Positions 19,619 through 29,919 of a stretch of 64,000 bases of DNA are shown in pieces. Made by a program: the position numbers and the translations under genes. The notes beneath the pieces were generated by a model, which saw nothing but the letters and a program-made list of their open reading frames with translations, was not told the DNA's origin and made no database searches. Source of the stretch: Eubacteriaceae bacterium (GTDB lineage Bacteria > Bacillota > Clostridia > Lachnospirales > Lachnospiraceae). The stretch spans positions 127,344-191,343 of the forward strand of contig CAJTDQ010000006.1 of NCBI GenBank assembly GCA_910574895.1, given 5' to 3'. How positions within the stretch are numbered: the stretch's first letter is position 1; the number at the start of each line of letters is the position of its first letter.

Positions 19619-20206
19619 TTAAATAATTTGTGTCACAATACCATAAATCAAGGAATACAACGCTTCATCATACTGTTCACCAATCTCTGCTTTATGCAGC
19701 GTTGCAAAATAGATTGCATGGAATGTGGCACTAAGAACTTTTATATCTACTTCTTTTTTCACAGGAAATAGGGCAAGCATTTTTTCAATCGTATCTGTAT
19801 CGTCCCGAAAATGCTCCTCCACAATTTCCCGTGGCAGCTTACGCACAAGCAATTCCACTTCATTAACATCAATCAATTTCAAAATCAGCATTTCCTCTGT
19901 CATTTTATAGAACTCAAATATCACATCGGTCAGTTTTTCCGCTGACAACTCTGTATTCGCAATGCCAGAAATGGTCTGATACAGCTTGCGGTTGACAGTT
20001 TCCTGCTGTTCTTGAATGACTTCAAACAAAAGTAATTCTTTTGATTTATAAAAGAGATAAAAAGTTCCTTTTGGAATATTAACCCGTTTCACGATTTCAT
20101 CGACTGTCGTGCGGCGGACGCCATACCTTGCAAGGCATTTTGCCGCTTCTTCTTTCAATCGTTTTCTGATATATTCCCGTTCCTGCTCTGAATAGCTCTT
20201 TGGCAC
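19619..20206 (-). CDS. TetR-family regulator of the exporter
   Basis: 195 residues. The N-terminal helix-turn-helix is classic: CLARYGVRRTTVDEIVKRVNIPKGTFYLFYKSKELLLFEVIQ (residues 20-60). The ligand domain is helical and unassigned. It is encoded just ahead of the exporter genes on the same strand, with an operator-like palindrome in front of both, which fits repression of itself and of the exporter until an inducing compound binds. Confidence 0.9.
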   Translation of the reverse strand: MPKSYSEQEREYIRKRLKEEAAKCLARYGVRRTTVDEIVKRVNIPKGTFYLFYKSKELLLFEVIQEQQETVNRKLYQTISGIANTELSAEKLTDVIFEFYKMTEEMLILKLIDVNEVELLVRKLPREIVEEHFRDDTDTIEKMLALFPVKKEVDIKVLSATFHAIYFATLHKAEIGEQYDEALYSLIYGIVTQII

Positions 20207-20223
20207 TTTAACGCCCCCCTATT

Positions 20224-20247
20224 TGACTAATTCTGCTTATTCAGTCA
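20224..20247. promoter_or_regulatory. Putative TetR operator before tetR
   Basis: TGACT and AGTCA arms at 20224-20247 with inner symmetry (TGACTAAT and ATTCAGTCA), 18 bases upstream of the tetR start. The half-site TGACTNAT is shared with 19554-19579. Confidence 0.55.
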
Positions 20248-20442
20248 TTATATACAGCTTTTGGAACTCTGTCAATATTCTATTTCATAGAAGTTTAAAT
20301 CGTTTATGAGAAATAACAGAAGTTTTTACCATCCGAAAGGCAAAATATGCTGTTTCGTTGGTACTATCAATGCCTTCACAGTTTGAGAAAACCAAAAACA
20401 AGAGGGTAAGAAATCTCATCCCTACCCTCTGATTTTAACTCT

Positions 20443-20817
20443 TTATGCGTATATGATTTCCTCGTTCACAATCTCCCTCGCACACGCCCTTATGTTATTT
20501 AAATATTGTACCCATTCTAAGGCGTTTTCTTCCTTTAGCTGTTCCGTTATGTCCTGTGTCTGTTTCAAGCCCTCTATGAGCCTTTCAAAGCGTTCCTGTG
20601 CTTGTCTGTTGATGTCGGCAAGGTATGTATTCAGCTTGCCGCTTGTGAGAAGATTGGTGTATGTAACCTTGCGGTACTGCTTCAGATAGTCCAGATGTCG
20701 TTGTCCCCATATGCCTATCGGCTGTTCTTCTTCAGTAAATACAGTTAAGCACGGTAATAAGTAATCGCCTTGCTTTTCGTATTTTCCACCCATTTCCTCA
20801 AATAATGATTTTGTCAT
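20443..20817 (-). CDS. tnpV: TnpV-like transposon protein
   Basis: 124 residues. The beginning MTKSLFEEMGGKYEKQGDYL and the HLDYLKQYRKVTYTNLLTSGKL segment match the TnpV proteins of Tn4451/Tn4453 relatives, in which the gene lies close to one end of the element. Small helical and probably DNA-associated; the exact role is not established. The right terminal repeat is 70 bases upstream of its start. Confidence 0.85.
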   Translation of the reverse strand: MTKSLFEEMGGKYEKQGDYLLPCLTVFTEEEQPIGIWGQRHLDYLKQYRKVTYTNLLTSGKLNTYLADINRQAQERFERLIEGLKQTQDITEQLKEENALEWVQYLNNIRACAREIVNEEIIYA

Positions 20818-20887
20818 TTTCTATTTCCTCCAGATAAGTTATTCACTCCACATATTTGTGTCTGCTGTCTTAAACACAATTTTTGAG

Positions 20888-20904
20888 TTTTGTCCTTATC
20901 TGGT
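20888..20904 (-). repeat. Right terminal inverted repeat of the element
   Basis: TTTTGTCCTTATCTGGT, complement of the left end with one mismatch. A third partial copy (CCAGATAAG) is at 20830-20838 inside the element. Confidence 0.75.
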
Positions 20905-20905
20905 T

Positions 20906-21010
20906 TCATACTTCATACAATTCCTTATATGAAATTGAACATTCCTTGTATTTAATCGCTATTTTATTGTTTTCTTTTTGGTTTTCAATTATTTCTCTAA
21001 CCTTATTCAT
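20906..21010 (-). pseudogene. Adenylation-domain gene truncated by the element
   Basis: Starts at an ATG overlapping the stop of the A-PCP gene (ATGAATAA), so it was the next cistron of that operon. The 34 codons include NNKIAIKYKECSISYKELYE, the usual N-terminus of an AMP-binding adenylation domain. The frame stops one base inside the flank of the mobile element's right repeat. The remainder of the gene is not on the other side of the element, so it has been lost or moved. Confidence 0.7.
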
Positions 21011-22715
21011 CCTCACACTCCTTTAACCTCAATATTTTTTGGATCATGTCATTTATTGTTCCAACATCATCCATTACCAGAAAATCATCATCTAGTTCCA
21101 AGTCAAATTCATCTTCAATTTCCAAAAGAATTTGCACGAACACAAGAGAATCCATACCTAGCTGTTCGAGAGTGCTGTCCATACTATTAATTATTACATC
21201 CTCTTCAATCTCCGCCATTTCAGATATGATTTTAATTATCTTCTTTCCATCTCGACTCACTTCGTATTGGGCATTATCTTTAACTGATATTTTTTTATTT
21301 TCATATTCTAAACGAAGTTTTTCTTGGTCAATTTTGTCGTTTGACGTAGTAGGTATAGTATCCAACTTTATATAAACTACCGGCAACATATAATCAGGAA
21401 GATACGTCATTAAATTTTCCTTTATGTTTGTTTCTTCCACCTCTCCAGTCCAATATAAAACTATTATTTTTCTGTCACTTTCTGTAATCACATAAGCAGC
21501 ACAATCACCAATCCTGCTTACATGCTCTTTAGCACATGTTTGGATTTCGCCTAATTCGATTCTTTTTCCATTGATTTTGATTTGCCCATCATTTCTTCCT
21601 ACAAATACAACTTTTTTCTGATTATTTAATTTGACTAGGTCGCCTGTCCTATATGCCCTATAACCTTTCCACTCAAAAAAACACCTTTTTGTTTCTTCTA
21701 TATTATTGTAATAACCAACTGCAATACCTGTTCCAAATAAAATCAGTTCACCTTCTTCGCCAGTTGTAATGATTTCATTGTTATCTTTGTCAGCTATATA
21801 ATAATACATATTGTCTATTGGTTTTCCAATATTCACTTCTTCGTCAATTATGCAATCTTCAACAAGTGCATCTACTGTCGCTTCTGTCGGTCCATAGTGA
21901 TTGTGTAATAAATAACCCTTTTCTATTATTTTTTGCTTTGTCACCTTATCTAACTGCTCTGCACCAACAATAATATGTTTTAGGCTATTCATCTTTGTTG
22001 TATTGGCTACCAAAAAATCTGCCATCCTTGGTATCATTTGGACTATGTTAATCTTATATCTGTTTATGTATTCTTCAAATACAACTGGATTATTTTTACA
22101 CTTTCTATCTGGTATTACTACACATCCACCATTTAACAGTATCCCAAAATACTCCTCAATGGACACGTCAAATGATATATTTGCTAATTGCAATATTCGT
22201 ATTTTGTTATCAATTTGATATTTTTTACCAAACCACTCTGTCAAGTTCAATAAACTTTCTGTAGCAATCATTACACCCTTTGGATTTCCTGTTGTTCCAG
22301 ATGTAAATAAAATATATGCGATATCTACTTTTCCATTTTGAGTTTGTATTTGTGACGTATCCTCCATTTCTTGATTATCAAGAAACACACCAAGTTTATT
22401 TCTATCTATAATTGCACTTGTTTCTGCGTTTTTTGATATGTACTGAATTCTCTCCTCTGGAACATTAATATCAATAGGAATGAATGTCTTTCCTTCTTTT
22501 AATATCGCCATGACGGTTATCCAGTACTCCATTGAAGACTCCATTTTCACAATCACTTTATCTTCATTAATCAGCCTTATGTGTTTTGAAATGTGAAGTA
22601 TCATATTATGCAATTGCTCATATGTATAATTCATATAGCCACTAATCATAGCTATCTTGTTAGAGTTGCATTCAACTTGTTTTTTCCATTTTTCAAATAT
22701 TATTTTATTCATCAT
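21003..22715 (-). CDS. Stand-alone NRPS adenylation-carrier (A-PCP) protein
   Basis: 570 residues. Activates an amino acid with ATP and loads it on its own carrier. Adenylation motifs: A3 LFTSGTTGNPKGVM (137-149), A4 SFDVS (181-185), A5 NHYGPTEAT (272-280), A7 YRTGDLV (355-361), A8 GRNDGQIKINGKRIELGEIQ (373-392), A10 lysine K461. The carrier domain has LGMDSL with phosphopantetheine Ser523. My reading of the specificity pocket is D-V-E-Q-I-G-H-V-D plus K, which I cannot assign. No condensation, epimerization or thioesterase domain is present. It follows two ABC exporters and overlaps the next adenylation gene. Confidence 0.92.
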   Translation of the reverse strand: MMNKIIFEKWKKQVECNSNKIAMISGYMNYTYEQLHNMILHISKHIRLINEDKVIVKMESSMEYWITVMAILKEGKTFIPIDINVPEERIQYISKNAETSAIIDRNKLGVFLDNQEMEDTSQIQTQNGKVDIAYILFTSGTTGNPKGVMIATESLLNLTEWFGKKYQIDNKIRILQLANISFDVSIEEYFGILLNGGCVVIPDRKCKNNPVVFEEYINRYKINIVQMIPRMADFLVANTTKMNSLKHIIVGAEQLDKVTKQKIIEKGYLLHNHYGPTEATVDALVEDCIIDEEVNIGKPIDNMYYYIADKDNNEIITTGEEGELILFGTGIAVGYYNNIEETKRCFFEWKGYRAYRTGDLVKLNNQKKVVFVGRNDGQIKINGKRIELGEIQTCAKEHVSRIGDCAAYVITESDRKIIVLYWTGEVEETNIKENLMTYLPDYMLPVVYIKLDTIPTTSNDKIDQEKLRLEYENKKISVKDNAQYEVSRDGKKIIKIISEMAEIEEDVIINSMDSTLEQLGMDSLVFVQILLEIEDEFDLELDDDFLVMDDVGTINDMIQKILRLKECEDE

Positions 22716-22729
22716 TTCGAACTTGTCCC

Positions 22730-24379
22730 TTACATCTGTATTACTGAATCACATATTTGTAAAATATTATCATTATGAGCTATTATTATTAATGTACAAT
22801 CCTTTCCTATACTCTTTAGCGCTTCAACAATTTTCATTTCTACATTTTTGTCTAATGCACTAGTAGCTTCATCCAATATTATGATTTTTGCATGCTTTAA
22901 AAATGCTCTCGCAAGTAATAATCTTTGTTTTTGTCCTCCTGAGAAGTTCTCGCCATTTTCACCAGCTTTTGTCTCCATCCCTTCAGTAAGAGATTCAATA
23001 AAGTCATATATTCTTGCCTTCTTGCATGCGGCAATAAGTTCTCCTTCTTTCACATTCTCAACACCTAAGCACAAATTATCCCTAATCGAAACATTGTATA
23101 ACGTTGGTGTTTGACTAATATAAACAATATTATTAAAAAAGCTTTCTTCCAAAATATTTTTTCTATTTTGGGATCCATAAAAAACATTTCCTGATGTTGG
23201 TTTGAGCAATCCCAACATCACATTCACAAGTGTAGTCTTTCCAGTACCACTTTTCCCTTTTATTGCTACCCTATCTCCTTGCTTTATCTCTTTACTTAAA
23301 TTCTTTATAATCCAGTCTGAATCATTTGAATATTTAAAATTCAAGTCTTCAATGCGTATATTGTAATCAACTATTTCCGCCATATTTTTTCTAACATTTT
23401 CCGGCTCAACTACAAGTCGCTCCATAACCCTATCGAAATATATTTTATTTGATTGTAACTCAGCATTTGCTGCAGAAACTGCTTTTACACTACCAGCTAA
23501 CATTCCATAATACTGAACAAATACCAATAACACTCCGATTGAAAAATATCCTTTAAAGATAAGAATACCTCCGAAGAAGTACATTCCAAACTGTATTACG
23601 AAATCATCCTTTACTTTTGGTATTACAAGTGTTCTTGTAACCCAATATCTTAACCATGATGCAAAGTAAGATTGATCCGTGCCTTGAAATTCAAGAAACT
23701 CCTCTTTTTTCTTTCTTTCATACTCGTTAATTCTAATATCTTTCCATCCTTTTGCTGTTTCGTCTAACCAACTTGCCCATCGCGCATCATTTGTATTAAG
23801 CACTTCATTTACATATTTTTCTTTTTCACTAAAAATGTGATCCAGCAAAAAAGTTAGTGGAATAAATGCGCAAGCACATATGGCCATTCGCCATTCTATC
23901 ACTAACAATATCACTCCCATGATTACAGAGTGAATGATGTTCCAAAAATAATTAATTGTTTGCTCATCAGCAAAAGTAGAGAGTTTATCCACATCTTCCT
24001 CAATAATCACCTTAATATCTCCTGATTTTATATTAGAATACTCCTCATAATCTATTTTCGTAAAATTCTCAAACAACTTTACTTTCAATTTCGCAAATAC
24101 GTTTTTATTGATTTTAAACTTTATTTTGACTTTACTTAAATTAATTATGGATATTACAAACTGAATTAATAAGTACCCCACTATTACAATAATCAATTTT
24201 TGTTTATTCTGTCCTAAAATAATATCCTCAATGAAAATACCGTATAATACTGGAAATAGTATAGATAATACATTTAATGCTACAGTCAACACAAAACTTA
24301 TTATTACTATTTTCTTGCTTCCATCAAAAAATGGATACAATTTCTTTATGATTTGAAATCTATATTTACTCTTATTCAT
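22730..24379 (-). CDS. ABC exporter half-transporter 2 of the A-PCP cluster
   Basis: 549 residues: six-helix membrane domain (1-310) and an ATPase domain with Walker A GKSGTGKTT, Q-loop YISQTPTLYNVSIRDNL, signature NFSGGQKQRLLLARAF and Walker B IIILDEATSALD. It begins nine bases after the other half-transporter, so the pair most likely forms a heterodimer. Both have standard signature motifs. No peptidase C39 domain is present. The cargo is presumably the product of the neighbouring adenylation proteins. Confidence 0.9.
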   Translation of the reverse strand: MNKSKYRFQIIKKLYPFFDGSKKIVIISFVLTVALNVLSILFPVLYGIFIEDIILGQNKQKLIIVIVGYLLIQFVISIINLSKVKIKFKINKNVFAKLKVKLFENFTKIDYEEYSNIKSGDIKVIIEEDVDKLSTFADEQTINYFWNIIHSVIMGVILLVIEWRMAICACAFIPLTFLLDHIFSEKEKYVNEVLNTNDARWASWLDETAKGWKDIRINEYERKKKEEFLEFQGTDQSYFASWLRYWVTRTLVIPKVKDDFVIQFGMYFFGGILIFKGYFSIGVLLVFVQYYGMLAGSVKAVSAANAELQSNKIYFDRVMERLVVEPENVRKNMAEIVDYNIRIEDLNFKYSNDSDWIIKNLSKEIKQGDRVAIKGKSGTGKTTLVNVMLGLLKPTSGNVFYGSQNRKNILEESFFNNIVYISQTPTLYNVSIRDNLCLGVENVKEGELIAACKKARIYDFIESLTEGMETKAGENGENFSGGQKQRLLLARAFLKHAKIIILDEATSALDKNVEMKIVEALKSIGKDCTLIIIAHNDNILQICDSVIQM

Positions 24380-24388
24380 ATATTTCTC

Positions 24389-26116
24389 CTAAACCAGATT
24401 AAACAATTTACGATAATCATCACATTGTTCCCTTATCTCATCTGGACTTGCATCCGCAATTACTTTTCCGTCTTTCAGCATAATTACTCTGTCGCACATA
24501 TTTACATTCTCTATTCTGTGAGTAACCATTATGCATGTTCGGTTATTTAAGGCTTTATCTAGATTATCAAGAATAACATTTTCATTAACTTTATCTAACG
24601 CAGAGGTTGCTTCATCAAAAATAAGTACATCTGCCGATTTCAAATATGCTCTTGCTATACCTATTCTTTGTCTTTGTCCACCCGAGATGTTTTGTCCACC
24701 TATTGTCAACTCCGTTTTCAAGCCCTTATCCATTTCTGCAATTACGCTATCCAATGCAGAATATTTACAACTATTCACCACCTTTTTTTCGCTAACATTA
24801 GACCCCATTAGAAGATTATTCATAATTGTACCTTCAAAAAGAACTATATTTTGAAATACAGCACCAACCCTATTATAGAAAGATTTAATGTCATAACTAT
24901 CCATCTTTTGTCCATTTATCAAAACACTTCCTTTGCTTGGTTTATATAGTCCTAATATAAGGTTTAATAATGTGGATTTTCCACATCCTGAAGGACCTAC
25001 AATTGCAACCTTCTCACCTCTTTCTATTTTTAGATTTACGTCACATACCACCAAATTCTCATCATATCCAAATTTACAATTTTTAAGTTCGATAGTATCT
25101 ATTTTTTCCAACTTTTCCAAATTATCGTTATTTGTGTTAATCGTATCTCTTTCTAAGAACGTTTTAATTCTATCTATCACTGATATTCTTTGCTGTGCAT
25201 CCATATAATTCTGTGCAATATCAGATAACGCCTTTGACAAGATTGCAAAAAAAGATAACATAACCGTAATTGTTCCAATAGTAAGATTTTTTTCTAAAGA
25301 CAAATATGCTAATAAGAAATACTGGATAACTAATATGATATTTTTTAAGTTTGCAATTATTTCATTGACAACTGTATTATGAACAGCAATTTTTGCATTA
25401 ATATCATATATTTCACCTAACTTATCATCCATTTCAACAATCGTAGATTTCACAGCACTATTTAGTCTTAAATCAACAAAAGAATTAATTCTCTCAAATA
25501 ACCACGCAACATAATTTGAAAATTTCTCCTTATTTAAGTCGCTATTCTTTCTAATGTCTTTACCACCAATAAAAGATGCGTAAACAGATATTGGAACAAA
25601 CACTAATGTAACCAATCCTAAAACCACATCAATTCTTAGTATTATTCCTAAACATACAATTATTAGTAATATGTTATTTATATTATGAACAATATTTCTT
25701 ACTATAAAATTGACTGCCTCTATTGACCAAAACTGAATCATATTGATAGTGTCACCATATTCTATTTGATCCATTTCTATTGCAGTTAGGTTTTGCAATT
25801 TAGAGAACATTTCTATCCTGAAATTTCTGTTGTACTTATTCCAAATTATTCCGTACATTTCATAAATCAAATAGTATAGAACAACTCCAAACAACGTAAT
25901 GTAAAAAAATACAGCACCAATCTTCAAAAACATGTTCAAGTCGTTGTAATATACAACTTGATTTATCATTAATCCAAAGATAATTGGTGTAATAATCGTA
26001 ACAATTGTTTGGAATAGCCATCCTATATAAAACAAAAAGTATTGTATTCTCATTTTGTCCATATACTTAAATAAAAATATAATTGTTGAAAAATAGCCTA
26101 ATTTTTTATTTTTCAT
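24389..26116 (-). CDS. ABC exporter half-transporter 1 of the A-PCP cluster
   Basis: 575 residues from the start MKNKKLGYF, chosen because AAGAGG lies nine bases before it while the ATG at 26125 directly abuts that site. Six membrane helices, then Walker A GPSGCGKST, Q-loop AVFQNIVLFEGTI, signature NISGGQRQRIGIARAY and Walker B VLIFDEATSALD with switch histidine VTHRIENV. Its partner follows at once. Both NBDs look catalytically complete. Confidence 0.9.
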   Translation of the reverse strand: MKNKKLGYFSTIIFLFKYMDKMRIQYFLFYIGWLFQTIVTIITPIIFGLMINQVVYYNDLNMFLKIGAVFFYITLFGVVLYYLIYEMYGIIWNKYNRNFRIEMFSKLQNLTAIEMDQIEYGDTINMIQFWSIEAVNFIVRNIVHNINNILLIIVCLGIILRIDVVLGLVTLVFVPISVYASFIGGKDIRKNSDLNKEKFSNYVAWLFERINSFVDLRLNSAVKSTIVEMDDKLGEIYDINAKIAVHNTVVNEIIANLKNIILVIQYFLLAYLSLEKNLTIGTITVMLSFFAILSKALSDIAQNYMDAQQRISVIDRIKTFLERDTINTNNDNLEKLEKIDTIELKNCKFGYDENLVVCDVNLKIERGEKVAIVGPSGCGKSTLLNLILGLYKPSKGSVLINGQKMDSYDIKSFYNRVGAVFQNIVLFEGTIMNNLLMGSNVSEKKVVNSCKYSALDSVIAEMDKGLKTELTIGGQNISGGQRQRIGIARAYLKSADVLIFDEATSALDKVNENVILDNLDKALNNRTCIMVTHRIENVNMCDRVIMLKDGKVIADASPDEIREQCDDYRKLFNLV

Positions 26117-26129
26117 TACTATCATCCTC

Positions 26130-26507
26130 TTAAATATTTCCTGCTTTTATAAAAATCGCATTAAATAGCGAAATACTATCACACTGAATATCGACATTTA
26201 TTGTTTGCCCATCTTGCAAATCTTTATCGTTTTGTATTTCTAACAAATTTGATTCGCACATTTTTGCTTTTTTTACCCATTGATTTCTTTCAGCGTAATA
26301 ATATATGTTATCTGCATCGCCACATATTTTCCCTTCTAACTCTATATATGTCTTATCTTTATCAATACTTATTTTTCCTTCACAAGTCTGATACACTGGA
26401 ATCATGACTTTATGAGTAATTCCAATAAATATTGATGATCCCAAAGCAAAAAAGATTATGTATGCGTATATGCTTGATATTATTTTTTCCATAATACTAT
26501 CTTTCAT
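26130..26507 (-). CDS. Small membrane-anchored accessory protein
   Basis: 125 residues. The start at 26507 (MKDSIMEKI) has GAGGAGAG ahead of it and overlaps the preceding gene by 11 bases. One membrane helix near the N-terminus (AYIIFFALGSSIFIGI), then about 90 extracytoplasmic residues of beta pattern (YIELEGKICGDADNIYYY, INVDIQCDSISLFNAIFI). It resembles the membrane-proximal part of an HlyD-like adaptor without the coiled-coil, but this is only pattern similarity. It precedes the two exporters, so a transport-accessory role is likely. Confidence 0.6.
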   Translation of the reverse strand: MKDSIMEKIISSIYAYIIFFALGSSIFIGITHKVMIPVYQTCEGKISIDKDKTYIELEGKICGDADNIYYYAERNQWVKKAKMCESNLLEIQNDKDLQDGQTINVDIQCDSISLFNAIFIKAGNI

Positions 26508-27810
26508 TTGCTTTACTCTCCTCACATACTTTCAACAACCCACTTACAACATTTTCATATTCAATCTTTATTTCACTTAATCTTTCTTTTAACTTTTCAA
26601 GAGTATTTTCTTTTCTTCTGAGAGAATATTTCACCCCTAAGTTTTGGATTTTTTCACTATTTTTTCGATAGTTTGCAACATCATCCATCAATTTCATTTC
26701 TGTATCTGTTTCACAGATCCAACCATTTCGCACCATATACAGAATTCTTTTTTCCATAACTTTTCCAAATTCGTCTAAAATATGTAATGGTCTTCTGTCA
26801 AACCATGAATCGACTTCAAACTCATCTAATGCTTTTTGATATTCTTCGAAATATTCAATACCATATGCTATTTCCCAAGGATCTTGTTCCCACCACAAAT
26901 AGTTCTTCACTCTGGTATCTGTTCCTTCTAATGAATCCTTGCACCAGCCAATCACTCTATCTAAATCTAGTTCTTCCTTTTTGTCATTTACTGAAATCAA
27001 CCAAATATCATTTCCAAATTCAATGTGACACTCTTTTTTATCTTTTTTCCAATCATAATATGATTTTTCCAAATCATTGTATTTCATTTGTACAGTTTGG
27101 TATAATCCATTCCCCATAAAATCAGAAACTAAAAATATTTGTTCTCTATCATTATACCCACTTATATACGCCTGGTGTTTCATATGAGTTTTCTCCTCAT
27201 CTCCCCACCATTGCGGAATATAGTACATATCAAGTGAAATGAACACATACTTTTTTTCACTAATGCTCTTTTTTATGAATTCTATAGGATTATCAACCTC
27301 TTCACGCTTTACAATTTCTTTATTTAATTGTTTGCAAAAACATTCTTGTTCTTCTTCGTTTCCGAATTTGAAATCTGTCCAATATTCATTAAAGTGAATG
27401 AATCTATACATCCAAATCAAAAAATAATTATTGTATACCCACATCTCATCCTTATCATAGCCCTTCAATATTGCGTTTATCCCTGTGAAATATGGATATG
27501 TTTTTACCATGGGTTCTCCCCATGGTAATTTCACAGTTTCGTCATTTTCATTTAGCGAATCCACTAGAACACCACGCTCTTTCACTAATATTTTATCGTC
27601 TTCATTAATGATAATGCTTTTATTATTTTCGTATTCAATTCCATTTATTAAAATTTGTATATCCTCATTTTCGCTTCTTATATATTTGCTGTTATCATCT
27701 TTTTTATAAAACAATATAGCTTTTTCATTTATACCTATCGTCTTTTTGCCATTCGCATAATTATAAAATATTCTATTATGCTCATCTAAGCACTTAATAA
27801 CGCTTTCCAT
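26497..27810 (-). CDS. BtrH-N-like protein, first gene of the A-PCP cluster
   Basis: 437 residues from MESVIKCLDEHNR (AGGAGAGG just before; the longer frame is rejected). The central part, VFISLDMYYIPQWWGDEE, THMKHQAYISGYNDREQ and FLVSDFM (about residues 210-265), matches the papain-like BtrH N-terminal domain, which in butirosin synthesis moves an acyl group from a carrier protein to an amine. The expected nucleophile region reads KTYPYFTGINAILKGYD, with no cysteine visible, so catalysis is doubtful. C-terminal helical part. With an A-PCP in the operon a carrier-to-acceptor transfer role is plausible but inferred. Confidence 0.65.
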   Translation of the reverse strand: MESVIKCLDEHNRIFYNYANGKKTIGINEKAILFYKKDDNSKYIRSENEDIQILINGIEYENNKSIIINEDDKILVKERGVLVDSLNENDETVKLPWGEPMVKTYPYFTGINAILKGYDKDEMWVYNNYFLIWMYRFIHFNEYWTDFKFGNEEEQECFCKQLNKEIVKREEVDNPIEFIKKSISEKKYVFISLDMYYIPQWWGDEEKTHMKHQAYISGYNDREQIFLVSDFMGNGLYQTVQMKYNDLEKSYYDWKKDKKECHIEFGNDIWLISVNDKKEELDLDRVIGWCKDSLEGTDTRVKNYLWWEQDPWEIAYGIEYFEEYQKALDEFEVDSWFDRRPLHILDEFGKVMEKRILYMVRNGWICETDTEMKLMDDVANYRKNSEKIQNLGVKYSLRRKENTLEKLKERLSEIKIEYENVVSGLLKVCEESKANER

Positions 27811-27890
27811 AATATCCTCTCCTGCCATCGAATCGTTTTTATATTCTGCTATATAAATAAAATTTATGTCATAAAATATCAATAGATATT

Positions 27891-29688
27891 ATACATTAAT
27901 AAAAAATGCACAATGTTAATTTCTTTTCATTCACTTTCATATTATTTTCCTTTCTGTTCCACATAAGCTTTTTCTACTGCTGCAATAACACCTTTACACA
28001 ATAAGTACCTCTAATTTCTTTAAAATATACTTTGATATCTATATCCTTTTTTCTTACATAATAAATTGATAGGTCTTTAAACTCTTTTAACATCTCCATC
28101 AAGAAATTACGATTCAATTTTTCATTATTATCTTCAAATAGAACAAATAAACACTTTATTCTTCTATTCGCCCATCAACCTCTTCTAAAAAGAGTTATAA
28201 GTTTTATTTACTTATTTTTCTATGTGTAGGAATTACATATATATGTTTCATTCTTGCTATCTGGATGTTCAATGACCATATCTTGATTCTATTTTATCCT
28301 AAGTGAATATTCTCGTTCGAGAAAACCATAATTCCATAAGTTGAAAACTATCATTAATTTACTTGATTACCAATTTCCTGATATTTCCACCTTGTCACAT
28401 CGTAGGTATAAAGCTGCATTAATTATGTCAGTTATATCCGACATATTTTTTAGGTAAATCGAATTTAATTCTCTATCAATTCACCGTTACGAGACAGACA
28501 GTTTAAGAATCAGAACACTCTCTCAATCACAATTCTGTTATTTTTTTCAATTAAATAACAGTCACTTATTTTTATTATACATATCTTATTTTCTTTCCTG
28601 TTTAAAATGTCATAACTTGTCGTTTATCTGTAATAAAAAGTACTCTATAGCTATTTTCCAAATTAATAAACGGCATAATATTATAATATTTCTGACTATG
28701 TATGAACAGTATGAAGATAACCTATAGGATTAGATTGTAAATAAGAAATTTTGTGATTCCATGTACTATTTAACGAATAGTATAAAAATACGCTAAGTAA
28801 TTTAGAAGAAAATAATAAGAAGTTCCATATTCTGACTCGTGACTAGAAAAATTATCTAACTACTTACAACAATATAGTTCACCGTCTGTTTTTCTACATC
28901 CGACTCTTCTAGAAACTAATAAAACAGTATTGAATAAGAAACTGCTTGAAACAATTTCCATTCCTCATGACAGTGACAATATCTCGCTTGTAGGAATCGT
29001 ATATGTTTTAGAGAACTATCTCAAATTTTCAAAAACATCATCAAACGTTCTATCAGATATAGGAGTATCCTAAAGCAATGTAATCGGTAAATCCTCTGTA
29101 TCTATAATCCCTTAATATTTACGACAATAGATTACAATCAGGACCATCAGCCCATCTGGTAATGTCGTCGACTTAAGGTTTTCGGATGCAAATAACTAAT
29201 AAAATACTCCCCATTTATAAAAAATACTTGACATATCAATCGAAAAATGTTGCCTCGCATTTATTATGTTTTCAATGCGATGTGCTTTTATGAGCACAAA
29301 TATTTTTACCTCCATTTTAAAAAGTTCTAACGAACTTATTACATCTGGAAGTTTTCATTCAAAACGTCGTATAAGTAATGCTTTTACGAGTTCAGAAAAA
29401 TTTCTTTTCAAGATTTTATTTACTTTATACTTTGTTCCACTCACAAATCAATATCAATTAGCTATTTGGAATTTATGGAAATTTTTCAAACTTTAATTCC
29501 GCCGTTTGTAACAAAACATACACTTTCCAAAGCAAGATAGGGAATCCAAGATAGGGAATCTCATATTAAGCTTTTATTGAATTATTCTGTCTTTCAGTAT
29601 AACAGTTTTATGGTCAGTCGACTGATTTACACATATGGAACGTTTTTCACATTTATGCTATAAACAGCAGTACAATACAGATTCCTGA
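27891..29688. other. AT-rich decayed region without intact genes
   Basis: About 1.8 kb with stop codons in all frames. Short stretches look like protein on one strand or the other (for instance near 28500 and 29270-29500), consistent with old transposase debris, but I cannot name them. It contains a perfect 14-bp tandem duplication (CAAGATAGGGAATC twice, 29533-29560). Confidence 0.5.
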
Positions 29689-29689
29689 G

Positions 29690-29919
29690 TCAATAGAATT
29701 TTCCAATCCTTTGTATAAGCGAACAAATCCGTCTCCTTCCCCGTACAATGCCTTGATATGCTACATTTTCTCTCGCAGAGCAGGAACAGAGAGGTTGAGA
29801 AAGAATCCAGATGAAAGTTGTTCTATACAATGGTACTCAGTCCGTCAATGACTTTTCTCATAATCGATATATCCACAGACGATATAAATATACTTCGCTT
29901 TTGATATATCACTCAGCAT
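29690..29919 (-). pseudogene. Decayed IS66-family orf2 (tnpB)
   Basis: Starting at the ATG at 29919, the sequence reads MLSDISKAKYIYIVCGYID, then after a frameshift MRKVIDGLSTIV, a stop, NNFHLDSFSTSLFLLCERKC and later LFAYTKDWK. This is the TnpB pattern of IS66 elements (TDMRKSIDGL ... FSNSLFLFCGR). The overlap with orf1 is as in intact IS66. Confidence 0.75.

Noticed and set aside
29266..29496. 76-codon plus-strand frame in the decayed region
   Set aside because: Flanked by stops, no ribosome site and no family resemblance; probably antisense of old transposase sequence.
29533..29560. 14-bp perfect tandem duplication
   Set aside because: Two copies in decayed DNA; ordinary slippage, no functional hint.
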